The notes under the pieces: model-generated
Told to the model about the DNA's origin: nothing
The model's database searches: none
What the model saw: only the letters and a program-made list of their open reading frames with translations
Shown: piece after piece, positions 55,126 to 63,900 of the stretch
Layout: every line of letters begins with the position of its first letter
Numbering within the stretch: the first letter of the stretch is position 1
Translations under genes and position numbers: made by a program
Source: Mesostigma viride
Lineage: Eukaryota > Streptophyta > Mesostigmatophyceae > Mesostigmatales > Mesostigmataceae
Assembly (NCBI GenBank): GCA_009746045.1
Contig: RPFO01000165.1
Coordinates: 4,427,685-4,491,684, forward strand
Reading direction: 5' to 3'
Length of the DNA stretch: 64,000 nt

Positions 55126-55848
55126 GATGAGACCGCTCCGTGGGCTTTCTTCCCCAACGCCAACTGGAAGCGCGAGCTCTGCGTCAAGTGCTTCTTCTCC
55201 AAGGAGGAGAACGTCTTCACTGCTCCGAACATCCCCAGGCCCGTGGACCCCTGCGAGTCCGACCCTCGCTACAACATGCCACTCAAGTGGCAAGTGAGGA
55301 AGGCGGACAGGGACGAGAGGAGGAAGGCGATCCAGGAGGAGGCCCGCAGGCGCCTCCAGGAAATCCAGGACGAGTCTGACGCTGAGGAGGGGGCCCTCGA
55401 GTCTGAGAAGGACGAGGACGACGAGGAGCTGTTGGACGACGCGGAGGACCCGTGGTACCAGTTCAAGCGGGATCCCGAGGAGGAGGAGGAGCAGGAGCAG
55501 GAGGAGGAGCAGCAGCCCCAGGAGGCTGAGGTCAAGGAGGAGGAGGAGGAGGAGGAGGAGGAGGAGCCCAAGTTCCTCAGGGGCAACACCTGCAGGAGGG
55601 TGAAGACCACGCCTTCCAAGATGGCCCCCAAGGTCATCAAGGTGGAGGATGACGACGACGACGTTGTGGAGGTCCCCAAGAGCGACTTCCTCAAGGGAAA
55701 GCGCCCTGCTGACTCCCCCCCGGCCTCTGAGGAGCCAGTCGTGAAGAAGGAGAAGGTCTTCCGTGGTGCCAACCCCTCCCAGCGTTTTCGAGCTGGCCCG
55801 TCTGGCTCCAACCCCTCCATGAGGCCCTGCTCCATGAAGGGGGACTAA
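55126..55848 (+). CDS. 3' part of the zinc-ribbon gene: acidic C-terminal region
   Basis: Begins DETAPWAFFPNANWKRELCV (CVKC zinc half-site). It continues through a Lys/Arg-rich helix, two Glu/Asp-rich blocks (about 55380-55440 and 55470-55565) and a Lys/Ser/Pro tail ending PCSMKGD. No ATG opens it in frame, consistent with a displaced 3' exon. An AATAATAAAAG polyadenylation-like signal follows at about 55965. Confidence 0.72.
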   Translation, partial: DETAPWAFFPNANWKRELCVKCFFSKEENVFTAPNIPRPVDPCESDPRYNMPLKWQVRKADRDERRKAIQEEARRRLQEIQDESDAEEGALESEKDEDDEELLDDAEDPWYQFKRDPEEEEEQEQEEEQQPQEAEVKEEEEEEEEEEPKFLRGNTCRRVKTTPSKMAPKVIKVEDDDDDVVEVPKSDFLKGKRPADSPPASEEPVVKKEKVFRGANPSQRFRAGPSGSNPSMRPCSMKGD

Positions 55849-56395
55849 AGACAAGTCCCTAGGACTTTGTCATTTGTGATGTACACTAGCACGCATGGTA
55901 GTCAGTATAGGGAGAGTCCCGTGGGACCTTGTGCATTTTCATATGTTTACTCATGATTTTATTGAAATAATAAAAGTTTCTTGCATGCAAACATCCACCA
56001 ACAATGTGCTTATCAAGCCTTGCATGGATATATAATTTAATTACAATTTGGACAAGTAATTTGGCCTGTGCACTTAGGTAGCAGGCCCATACGCCTTAGT
56101 GTTTGGGACTTAGGCAATTTTCTCAAGTCCGGGACCACCGAATTCGGAGCCGCGCCTATACTGCACCGTACGACGCCAGAATATGGTACTTGCACCGTAC
56201 GAATGCAGTATCACGGATCAGAATCGTATATAATGTACATTCTGGACTTGGAACGAATTGTAAGGGGGGTGGCTGGCGGCCCACTTGGCAAATTATCGAA
56301 TTTTGGGGGTGGTAAACATATACAAAATGAATCAAAGGCGGCGTGCATGCGTGCAATGAATTAATTAATCAAACAACGCGAAGGGAAGTGATACA
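55849..56395. other. intergenic gap with poly(A) signal and TATA-like box
   Basis: AATAAAAG at about 55967 would end the upstream transcript. GTATATAATG at about 56226 could start the next gene. Nothing else was recognised. Confidence 0.5.
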
Positions 56396-57381
56396 ATGAA
56401 CGCTAGCCCAGGTATGAAGGATAACGACATAATGAAAGACAACGCTAGGCAGGCGAAGCGGCTGCCAATCGCCGCTTTATTTCACGCGATAGGAGACATG
56501 CTCCAGGAGGTAGTCGACGACATTTCAAAGAGAAACTCGAGGGGCAAGGCCACCCAGGGGGGGCCGGCAAATGCCGACATTGTCTCCTCCTCCTCGTCAT
56601 CAGATGAGGAAGACGAGGAGGAGGAGGAGCCAGCATACAACGACGACGGAAAGGTGTACAAATTTGACAGCGTTAAGCTGGAAGGCGGTGTAATGCACGT
56701 GAGGACGAGGTTTTCTGACCTCACCATGGCATGGTTGCCATTGTCAAAGATTGACAGCCAGTACGACGCAAGGATGCGTGACTTTCTCAAGAACTTTAGG
56801 GGGTCGGCGAACGTGGCTCCAGGTAATCGTGTCACAGCCAAGATGGCGAGAGATGCGTGGGCAGAACGCATGCAGCCGACGAGGAAACCCTCGCGGCCCA
56901 GGAGGTCGATGTTACTGGGACCAACGACCCCCCGCCGATGCAGTGGGAGGTAGTTGTAAAGAAGGAGGAGGAAGCCACTCCCTCCTCCAAGAGGGCCAGG
57001 AAGTCGCCACCGGTCGGACGACGCGTCAAGCTCACAAAAATCACGCCGAGCCCGGCAGACAGGGGGTTCGCCATCAAGAAGACCCCCGTCCCTTCCCAGG
57101 CGAAGACTGCAGCCGGTCAGGCATCTGGGGACAAGCCTGCACCCAGTGCTGGGGAGAAGCCTGCACCCGCCAGTGAGGGGGGCAAGACTGCACCCGCCAG
57201 TGAGGAGGAGAAGCCTGCACCTGCCACTCCTGGGGAGAAGCCCCTCCCTGCGAACGCTGAAGTGGCGAAAGGGCTGCAAACCCTGCACAGAATGCTGGCA
57301 CATATGGCCAGTCTTGGGTTCACACAGCAGCAGATCACGGAGACCATGACTGCCTACGAAAAGAAGCCTGATACTAAGTAG
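56396..57381 (+). CDS. acidic/basic nuclear-like protein with possible chromo-like domain (2 exons)
   Basis: Best read as 56396-56822 joined to 56876-57381 (310 aa). The 53-bp GT-AG intron keeps phase 1 on both sides. Without it the two frames would need a frameshift. Order: helical N-terminus (RLPIAALFHAIGDMLQEVVD), Ser/Glu/Asp-rich block, a segment YKFDSVKLEGG, MHVRTRFSDLTMAWLPLSKI and RMRDFLKNF that recalls a chromo-type barrel plus helix, a Lys-rich stretch with KRARKS, KPAPASEE-like repeats, and a C-terminal amphipathic helix (LQTLHRMLAHMASLGFTQQQ). AATAAATTAATAAAG follows at about 57464. Function unknown; binding chromatin or DNA is a guess. Confidence 0.6.
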
Positions 57382-57704
57382 ACCTAGTGCTTTATAAAAC
57401 CCTGTGGCAGCAGGGCTTGACCTGCTTGGCTTGTATACATGTCATGAAGAGACAAGTGTTTTCTGAATAAATTAATAAAGTGAATGGATAATGTTTGCAT
57501 TATTGAGTCATTTCATGGCATCACAATGTGTAATTGGATTTTATTATGAATAATAATGGATGTATTGCACACATGTCCGTGCACCCCCACGGGGTTGTGA
57601 TGATATACTGGCTACTGTCACACCCTGGCTAGCTGTGGTGATTTTCCCGTGGATCCATGTGTCCCAGGTGCCCACCCCTGGGGTCACCTTGGGTTTTTGT
57701 AGTG
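57382..57704. other. right end of the 11-kb segment, non-coding
   Basis: Holds the poly(A) signals of the preceding gene and then GC-rich subterminal sequence. It finishes TTTTTGTAGTG, the CACTA-like right terminus. Confidence 0.5.
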
Positions 57705-58781
57705 AAGGGTCCACCACTTCGGTGCGCACTTCTTACGGGACCACGCCCCCATGCCCTTAATTTACAGAAGGGTGTGTGGCAGGGCTGCGTGCTGTCGCCC
57801 TACCTGTTCATTATTGTTGTCGAATACGTAATGATTCAGGCGCGCAAGCGATTTACCCGCATCGTGGGCAGGGAACCAGGAGTGCAGGTTGCTAACAAAT
57901 TCTGGCATGGCGGTGCGGACACGGAGATTCGGCTAGCAGACATCATTTACGCAGACGACACCACCCTCTTCGAGGACACTGAGCACGTGCAGACATGGCT
58001 TGACTGCCTGGCTCTCGAGGCCCGTGCAGTGGGGCTTGAGGTCAGCAAGAAGACAGAGGCCCTGGCGGTTGGGCTCACCACCTCAGCGCCGCCCCTCTAT
58101 CTCCTAGACGGCTCTCGAGTCCTGTATCGGGACCGCGTTAAGCTGCTGGGCAGCCTGCTCCCTAGCTGCGAGGTTGATGTGGACCATCGCATCTCCCTCG
58201 CCTGGCACGCTTTACGCCAGTACCGGGCCCTGTGGCGCAAGCCCCTGGGCAAGATCGAGAAACAGGACCTGTTCAAGGTCCTCGTCCTTCCTGTTCTCAC
58301 GTATGGCGCCGAGACGTGGACCCTCACCGCCGACCTGGCCCGCACGCTGGACGGCGCGGTCACCAGCATATGCTGCGTTCCATTTTCAGAGTAGGCTATG
58401 CTGCCCATGTCCGCAATGACTGAGGACCTGTACCAGGGCATGCCCTATATCACCAGCACCATTAAGCAACGCCGCCTGCAGCTAGTAGGGCACCTAGCTC
58501 GCACCAACCAGGTAGACACCTCACGTGGCCCCCCCGCAGGACTGCGACCAGCCCAGCCTGGCCGGCACCTCCTGACGTGGGCTGGGCCCAGTGATGTTAG
58601 ACGCCGCAAGGCCCGCACCTTCAAAGAACAGCTAGTGGAGGACATGGGGGGCCTAGGCCTCTCCGTGATTTGGAAGAAGATGATGGACAAGGCCAAGTGG
58701 GCCCAGGTCATAGAGGACAACGAGCCCCCCCCAGTGGGGAAGCGCCCGCGTGTGCAATCCCGCGGGAGGCACGCCAGATAG
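57705..58781 (+). pseudogene. LINE A ORF2 3' part: RT motifs B-E and C-terminal region
   Basis: Resumes with GSTTSVRTSYGTTP (one frame) and QKGVWQGCVLSPYLFIIVVE (next frame), so there is a small indel near 57760. Catalytic motif C is IIYADDTTLF at about 57946-57975. The thumb (LGSLLPSCEVDVDHRISLAW) and VLVLPVLTYGAETWTLTADL follow. A second frameshift at about 58366 (extra AT compared with the copy at 60434) breaks the frame before YITSTIKQRRLQLVGHLART and GLRPAQPGRHLLTWAGPSD. It ends RGRHAR and stop. It lacks a CCHC knuckle. Confidence 0.88.
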
Positions 58782-58969
58782 CTCCCCCTAGGGCAGCGTG
58801 CGGCTGCCTAGATAGATGTTGTAGTTAGAATGCCGTTAGATAGATGTAGTATGTAGCCAACGTAGATAGATTAGACCGGTAGGAATGTTTGCACCCATCC
58901 ATCCATCCATCCATCGGGGTTAATGCTCCGTGACTCCCCAACGGGAGCACGAGTCTAATTAATTAATTA
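58782..58969 (+). other. LINE A 3' UTR, microsatellite, hairpin and (ATTA)n tail
   Basis: GATAGATTAGACCGGTAGGA leads into (CATC)4-5 at 58896, then GGGGTTAATGCTCC, a loop and GGGAGCACGAG, and finally TAATTAATTAATTAA before the TSD. The same order is seen in the - strand copy at 14.7-15.2 kb. Confidence 0.8.
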
Positions 58970-58987
58970 ATCCATTCCATCCCATGT
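58970..58987. repeat. TSD of LINE A, right copy
   Basis: ATCCATTCCATCCCATGT, identical to 42632-42649. Confidence 0.92.
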
Positions 58988-59051
58988 TCCCCTCCCACTG
59001 AGGACTTATGCTCACGTGACGCAGTCACGTGTCTATTAATTAATTAATTAA

Positions 59052-59062
59052 TTGGCGAGCTC
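59052..59062. repeat. TSD of LINE B, right copy (TTGGCGAGCTC)
   Basis: Identical to 42442-42452. It follows the LINE B (ATTA)n tail. Confidence 0.88.
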
Positions 59063-60008
59063 GGCCTCCTCGCGGAGGTCAAGCGTCTGCCGCTGGAGCT
59101 GGGCTGCGACGGCGGAGGTGGTGGAGGTGGTGTGCTGCTTAAGCATGTCCGCCCAGGTCGTAATGGGGGGAGCATCGCCGGCCAGGCCAGCAGAGGCTGG
59201 CTTGGCGGCAATGTCCTTCACCGCCTGGGTGGTGAGGCCCGCGGTGTTCTGCAGGACCTCGATAGCGATGGCATTATCCTTAAGACGCTGGTCAATGTCG
59301 CGGAGCTGGGCGGTGATGGAGTCGGTGGAGGCGGAGGGGGGGAGGTGGAGGCGAGGAGGGTGGAGGTGGTGGTGGGGATGGTAGGGAGCTCAGCAGCCAG
59401 CGTGCGACCCACAGCTGCCACATCTGCAGTTAGGGGCGTCACGTGCTGTGAGATGGCTTCTTGGAGGTGGAGGAGGAAGGTGGATTCGGTCAAGGGGGAG
59501 GGGGTCCAGAGGTCCGTGACAGAGCGCTGAAGGATGGAAAAGAGGGCGGCGAGCTGAAGACGGGGGCGAGACCAGCGGGCCAGGTTCTCAGGTCGGTGAG
59601 TAAACCGGCCGTCAGGTCCAGTGCGGAGGCGACTAAGGCTTTGAAGGCGCTGGCACAGGTCGAAAATGGAGGCGTATGACCCATAAAACACGAGCTCCAG
59701 TATCTTGATGGGTGGCATGTCGAAATACTGTAGCTGGGTCTGGCGTCGTCGAAGGTGGAAAATAACCCGTCGACGTCAAAGTCGCGCTCAGACCAGCTCG
59801 GTTCGGTTGGGTGGCTGCGTTTGGGCTCAGGCGAGGCTGAGGGCGAGGCAGGAAGCCCGGGAGGGTGCTGGGCGACCACCAGTGCGCGACTAGTGTCACT
59901 GCTGCCTGCCGGGCTTGAGGGCGAAGCTGCAGCCGGAGCTGCAGACGTATTTTCATTGCCGAGCGCAGCCGTCAGGCTGCGTTGCGTCGATGGGCGTTTG
60001 CTCATCAT
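59052..60008 (-). pseudogene. ORF1, N-terminal half, of the ORF1-only element
   Basis: Starts MSKRPSTQRSLTAALGNENT. Changes of frame near 59705 and near 59330 link it through FDMPPIKILELVFYGSYASI and LRDIDQRLKDNAIAIEVLQN (coiled coil) to TWADMLKQHTTSTTSAVAAQ and REEAELA at the break. The segment order parallels LINE A ORF1. Upstream, the 5' UTR also resembles that of LINE A, so the two are related families. Confidence 0.72.
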
Positions 60009-60192
60009 ATATTGCGTAATAGCTGCGGGAAATTATATCAGCATGTGCGTCGTAGAAAGACGCGTCGATTGTGATATTCACGGCTAAATTCCGTGCTCAA
60101 ACGTGAAAGTTATGAGCTCCGCCGTCAGCCATGGCTACCTCGTGGCTCGTGGCTTGTTCCGCGTCACCATCCTTGCGTCACCATTGTTCCGT

Positions 60193-60205
60193 GTACTATG
60201 CTAAT
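60193..60205. repeat. outermost TSD, right copy (GTACTATGCTAAT)
   Basis: Identical to 41551-41563. Confidence 0.9.
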
Positions 60206-60269
60206 CTCATTAGAAAATAATTACATGAAAGTTACAAATATCGTCTGCACCATGGCCCAACCATATAGT

Positions 60270-61122
60270 CACGCTTTACCCCAATACAGGGCCCGGCTGT
60301 GGCGCAAGCCCTTGGGCAAGCTGGAGAAACAGGACCTGTTTAAGGTCCTGGTCCTCCCGGTTCTTACGTACGGGGCCGGAAGGTGGACCCTCACCGCCGA
60401 CCTTGCCATAAAGCTGGACGGCGCGGTCACCAACATGCTGCGGTCAATATTCCGTGCATGGGATACGCTGCTCATGTCCGCAAGCTAGGAGGACTTCAGT
60501 ACCTAGGCATGCCACTTATCACCAGCACCATCAAGCAGAGGCGCCTGCAGCTACTGTAGTAGGGCACTTAGCTGGCACCAACCAGGTAGACACCTCACGT
60601 GGCCCCTCCGCAGGGCTGCGACCCGCTCAGCCGGGCAGGCACCTCCTCACGTGGGCCGGGACCAGCCAGGCTATACGTCGCAAGGCCCACACCTTCAAAG
60701 AGCAGCTCGTAGAGGACATGGGGGGCCTAGGACTCTGAGTGATTTGGAAAAAGATGATAGACAAGGCCAAGTGGGCTTAGGTCAAACAGGACAACGACCC
60801 CCCTCCAGTGGGGAAGCCGCGTGTTTGCAAACATGGCAAGCATGCTAGACAAGACCCCTAGGGTCGCCGGCGCCATGGATACAGAGTAGGATTGTTTTGT
60901 AGATAGATTAGACCAGTAGGATTGCGTGTACCCATCCATCCATCCATCCATCCATCCATCCACCCACCCACCCACCCACCCACCCACCCACCCACCCACC
61001 CACCCACCCACCCACCACCCACCCACCCACCCACCCACCCACCCACCCACCACCCACCCACCACCCACCCACCCACCCACCCACCCACCCACCCACCCAC
61101 CGCCACCCACCCACCCACCCAC
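60270..61122 (+). mobile_element. 5'-truncated LINE A copy with long microsatellite tail
   Basis: Begins in the RT thumb region (RARLWRKPLGKLEKQDLFKV), matching 58225 onward. It runs through NMLRSIFRAWDT, NQVDTSRGPSAGLRPAQPGR and VIWKKMIDKAKWA with frameshifts and stops, then GATAGATTAGACCAGTAGGA and a (CATC)n-(CCCA)n tail of about 190 bp. The terminal hairpin and (ATTA)n present in other copies are absent, and no TSD was identified. Confidence 0.82.
60931..61122 (+). repeat. (CATC)n then (CCCA)n microsatellite
   Basis: About seven CATC units pass into about 40 CCCA units, with CCACCACCC interruptions at 61015, 61052 and 61062. It is the tail of the LINE A copy. Its reverse complement composition matches the 14800-15088 array. 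Confidence 0.95.
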
Positions 61123-62655
61123 CCCATCAAGTTTCGTTTAAGTGGCCAGCCGGAGCGGCTGCTTAGGTTTTAGCGGGCAAGTGTTCGAAGCGCGTCATTG
61201 GTGAATTACTAGGGAACTTGGGTTTCCCCGCGAAACTCCAACCGCACGTTCAGATTTCCAAATCTCAAGTAAAGTTCGGCGCAACTTTCTGAACGGGGGC
61301 AGTTGACGAGCAGCATTCCTCCGGACGAATGAATTGCGTTCCATACTTGCGCAAAATTTTGAAAGGTAGCTTGCGTGCAGCCCTACTAAAATTTGCGCGC
61401 ACGTTCAGATTTCCAAATCTCAAGTAAATTTCGGCGGAACATTCTGAACGTGGATAGTTGGCGGGCAGCGTCACAACACCGCGAACCCGCCAAATTTTGA
61501 CATAAATTATTGTCCGGATTTCGTCCGAGATCTAGATTTTTCCCGCGCCGCGTGAGACGAAAACGACGAAAACACCCATGGCGGTCGAGCATCAGCTAGC
61601 GTTCTGGAACCTGCGTCATTTCAGCCGCCTGAGGTGTCAAAACGAAGCTTACATCACGATTAATCCATGGAATAAGTTTGGAATGATATGCGCTGTGATT
61701 GCGACGAGGGCATTGAGCGGGACAAATATTTTTTTTGCAGCGCACAATTTTTTTCGCGAAATCCAGATTTCTCGGTGGTACGTGTCTCACGGTCTTGGAT
61801 ACGGGAGGAAACGAAAAACCCGGCACGATAGCTCAGCTTGTTCGTTATAATATTCCCGAAGAGGTTAGTGTTTTCGTTTTTTGAGTTTCGCTTTTAATTT
61901 TCCGGCATTTGCGTGAATAAACTGGGGGGTGCGAAATCCGTCTGTTTCTTGCGTCATGCAATGCATATCTTTATCGTCAGATAATTACCTCTTTAGGCTA
62001 TGCCCGACCTTCCTATACTGCCAGCCTGCGGCAATAAGCCAGCAGGACATATGGCGTGCACGAGATTCCGCGCAAAGGTCCCTAATGGTCTCCCGGCTGT
62101 GCAATAAGTGCGGTAAAAACTGCGAAAATTGCTTATAATGCCTGTAGAAAGCTCTTTGCGACAGTGTTTTCCAAGCGAGTTTATCGTTCTTTTGACGCCC
62201 GATACAAAAGGCAAAGGGGGGCATCGTTTTTAATTAGTCGGCATGCGGTTTCGAGGTGTGATGGGCCGGGCAGAGGACCTCGCCACGACACGCTGGGTTC
62301 AAGCTTCGCATCTCCCGGCAGCCATAAAGAAGCGCAGATTAAGCGAGGTGAGCGAGCTAGAGGGCCCAGGATCGCTGCTAACGCAAGGCAGCTTCTCAAA
62401 GGGTAGAGAGCTGGATTAATAAGACGTTCTCAAGTGCATTTTGCAGTGGTTATTGCCACCTTGTCCAGATATTTGCCCTCGTCTTTCTGATTTAAAGACT
62501 GTTTTAAAGAGGGATAGGATAACGTTTCCAACGTTGTTGCTCATTCATTAAAGTAAAGAAAGAGCCTTTTCAGTTGCTGACAACGAGATGGAAGCTGCCT
62601 CATGCAAACTACCCATGCAATGCAAGTGATGCAACGTGAGGCCATGCATGGCTAA
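61123..62655. other. no gene seen; one 75-bp direct repeat pair
   Basis: The segment beginning CGCACGTTCAGATTTCCAAA and continuing TCTCAAGTAAA occurs at about 61243 and 61400 with downstream similarity (TTCTGAACG, CAGTTG, GCAGC). The rest has no supported gene. Confidence 0.55.
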
Positions 62656-63900
62656 CGTTGACTTCATGCGTGAGTTGGGCAGGTGGCTGGCTAGGTGTGT
62701 GGCTGGCTAGGTGAACGGGGCGTGTATGGAGGGACCTGATGGTGCGGGCGTGCGAGGGCAAATGGGCGGGCACATGCCTGGCTGGTTTGGGTGTTGGGTG
62801 GTTAGGTGGTTTGGTGATCGGGTTGTTGAGTGGTTAGGTGGTTAGGTAGTTGTGTAGCTGGTTGATTGGTTGGTTGGTTGTTCAGTTGCCCTGGAAGTCT
62901 TGGGTGGGAGGCTTAGGCTGTAGATGCTTCAAGGGATTCCTAGACATGGGTGGGTTCAATGGCAGGTGGCTGGCTGAAAGGTGGATGCCTTGGTAAATGG
63001 CTGGCCGAGTAGCTGGGAGCACAGGCAGGTGGAGAGGGTGGGTGGATGGGTGGCTGGTCATGATGGGTAGACGAGTGTTAGGGTGATCGGTTGTAGGCAG
63101 ATGGCCAGGTGTCTGCGTGATGATAGGCTTTGGAGACTCCTAAGTGGGTGGGTAGTTAGATGTGTGAGTGAAACAATTGCATGGGTTTGAGGATGGTGGG
63201 TTAGTGGTTGGGTGGTTAGGGATGCGTGTGGGTGGGTGGGTTGGTGGATGGGCCATTGGTGGTTGGTGGCTGGTGGATGTGTAGATGACTAGGTGTGGGT
63301 CGGTGGGCGAAGGGACGGGTAGATGGGCGGGTGGGCGCACAGATATGGATGCGTGGGTGGGTTTATGGTTGGGACCGACTACCTGATATCGCTGGTGAAG
63401 GGCTGTGCAGGTTGGGGGTGAGGTGGGGGGTGGCTGGCTGAGAAAGTGCATGTGTGGGTGGGTCAGTGGGTATAAGGGTGGGGGGGCACTGAGTGGTTGA
63501 GTGGGTGGGTGGGTGGGTGGGTCAAGGGTGGGTGGCCGGATGGTGCATATGGGGCATGCTGGCTGGGTGTTTAGGTGGTTGGGTGGTTGGGTGGTTGGCT
63601 CATTGGATGGGTGAGTGCTTCCTTATTACCTATTATAGGTGTGTGGGTTGCAAGCGCAGGTGCCTTGCTGGGTGGGTGAATGTCCAAGTGGGTTGGTTAA
63701 GCTGGTTGGGTGCCTAGGTGCATGCGTGGTTATATAATAAGGTGGGTTAGCACGTGCACGGCTGGCTGGCTGGCTTTGGTCACTAGGTGGGTGGACGTGT
63801 GGGTGGCTGGGTGCACGGGCGCGCAAGAGTGTAAGCAGTTCATTGGGTGGGTGACCAGGTGGCTGCATGGGTGGGTTACTGCATGGGTGGCTCGGTGCCC
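62656..63900 (+). repeat. degenerate G/T-rich tetranucleotide tract
   Basis: GGGT, GGTT and GGCT-based words dominate for about 1.2 kb on the + strand, with islands of purer GGTGGGTGGGTGGG (for example 63500-63525). It looks like an old, diverged microsatellite, possibly related to the GGGT arrays that tail the LINEs. No coding support. Confidence 0.7.

Larger units (their letters stand above)
49127..55848 (+). pseudogene. zinc-ribbon/acidic protein gene split by a transposon array
   Basis: Exon 1 (49127-49381) encodes MARTKRFPVRAYPGNGVKVH through CICCDTLLPIDKF and CILCEHRLE. A 121-bp GT-AG intron follows. Exon 2 begins at 49503 (NNEIDHKPIFPPECPECG) and is interrupted at 49556. The same codon phase resumes at 55126 with DETAPWAFFPNANWKREL, then CVKC, and continues for 240 codons through KKADRDERRK-like basic and very acidic (E/D-rich) segments to a stop at 55848. 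Removing the array and one CGGG copy restores frame and pairs CPEC with CVKC as a treble-clef or zinc-ribbon. As it stands, translation would end at 49640 inside the transposon. Function unknown; the acidic tail suggests a nuclear or chromatin protein. Confidence 0.72.
46715..57704 (+). mobile_element. 11-kb gene-carrying insertion in the LINE RT, fourth level
   Basis: It separates RNLYA (46714) from the RT continuation at 57705 (GSTTSVRTSYGTTP, then GVWQGCVLSP). The left border is a perfect 26-bp palindrome (46715-46740; half-site TAGTATTACGGGC), followed by CGTCCGTACC-type subterminal repeats. The right border reads TTTTTGTAGTG, the inverse of CACTACAAAAA, the usual terminus of CACTA transposons. 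The left end does not show a clean CACTA, and no 3-bp TSD is visible. It carries three spliced genes and no transposase. A CACTA-like non-autonomous element with cargo is my best guess; a rearranged left end would explain the mismatch. Confidence 0.55.
42650..58969 (+). mobile_element. full-length LINE A, third level of the nest
   Basis: Non-LTR retrotransposon with a 212-bp 5' UTR, ORF1 (42862-44381, frameshifted), ORF2 with APE endonuclease and reverse transcriptase (44573-46714, resuming at 57705), a 3' UTR, (CATC)n, a hairpin and an (ATTA)n tail. It is flanked by an 18-bp TSD. The length without the 11-kb insert is about 5.33 kb. An APE-RT ORF2 preceded by ORF1 places it among apurinic-endonuclease LINEs; the clade needs a phylogeny. 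At least three frameshifts in ORF1 and one in ORF2 make this copy inactive, apart from the insertion. Confidence 0.9.
42453..59051 (+). mobile_element. 5'-truncated LINE B, second level of the nest (split)
   Basis: Only about 0.28 kb belongs to this element: 42453-42649 and 58988-59051. The first part (GGTTTGTCTGTAATATGGAG onward) matches 33038-33222 of the intact copy. The second (TCCCCTCCCACTGAGGACTT, the CACGTGAC hairpin and the ATTA tail) matches 33223-33288. The intact copy at 33 kb runs straight through the point where LINE A is inserted here. Confidence 0.88.
41564..60192 (-). mobile_element. ORF1-only LINE relative, outermost level of the nest
   Basis: - strand element flanked by the 13-bp TSD. 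Its 5' UTR (60192-60009) resembles the family A 5' UTR (both have GCTCATAACTTT, then a GAAATTT or GGAATTT segment). ORF1 runs from 60008, is interrupted between 59062 and 42442, and resumes to a stop at 42006. A 3' UTR follows, then the hairpin-like CATATGCCCCTTCTC...CAACGGAGTT and an (ATTA) tail at 41564. Without the insertion it is about 2.0 kb and has no ORF2, so it is a half-LINE that must borrow a reverse transcriptase. Confidence 0.82.

Noticed and set aside
61578-61850. 90-codon frame starting MAVEHQLAFWNLRHFSRLRC
   Set aside because: No family resemblance, no splice or poly(A) context, and length compatible with chance.
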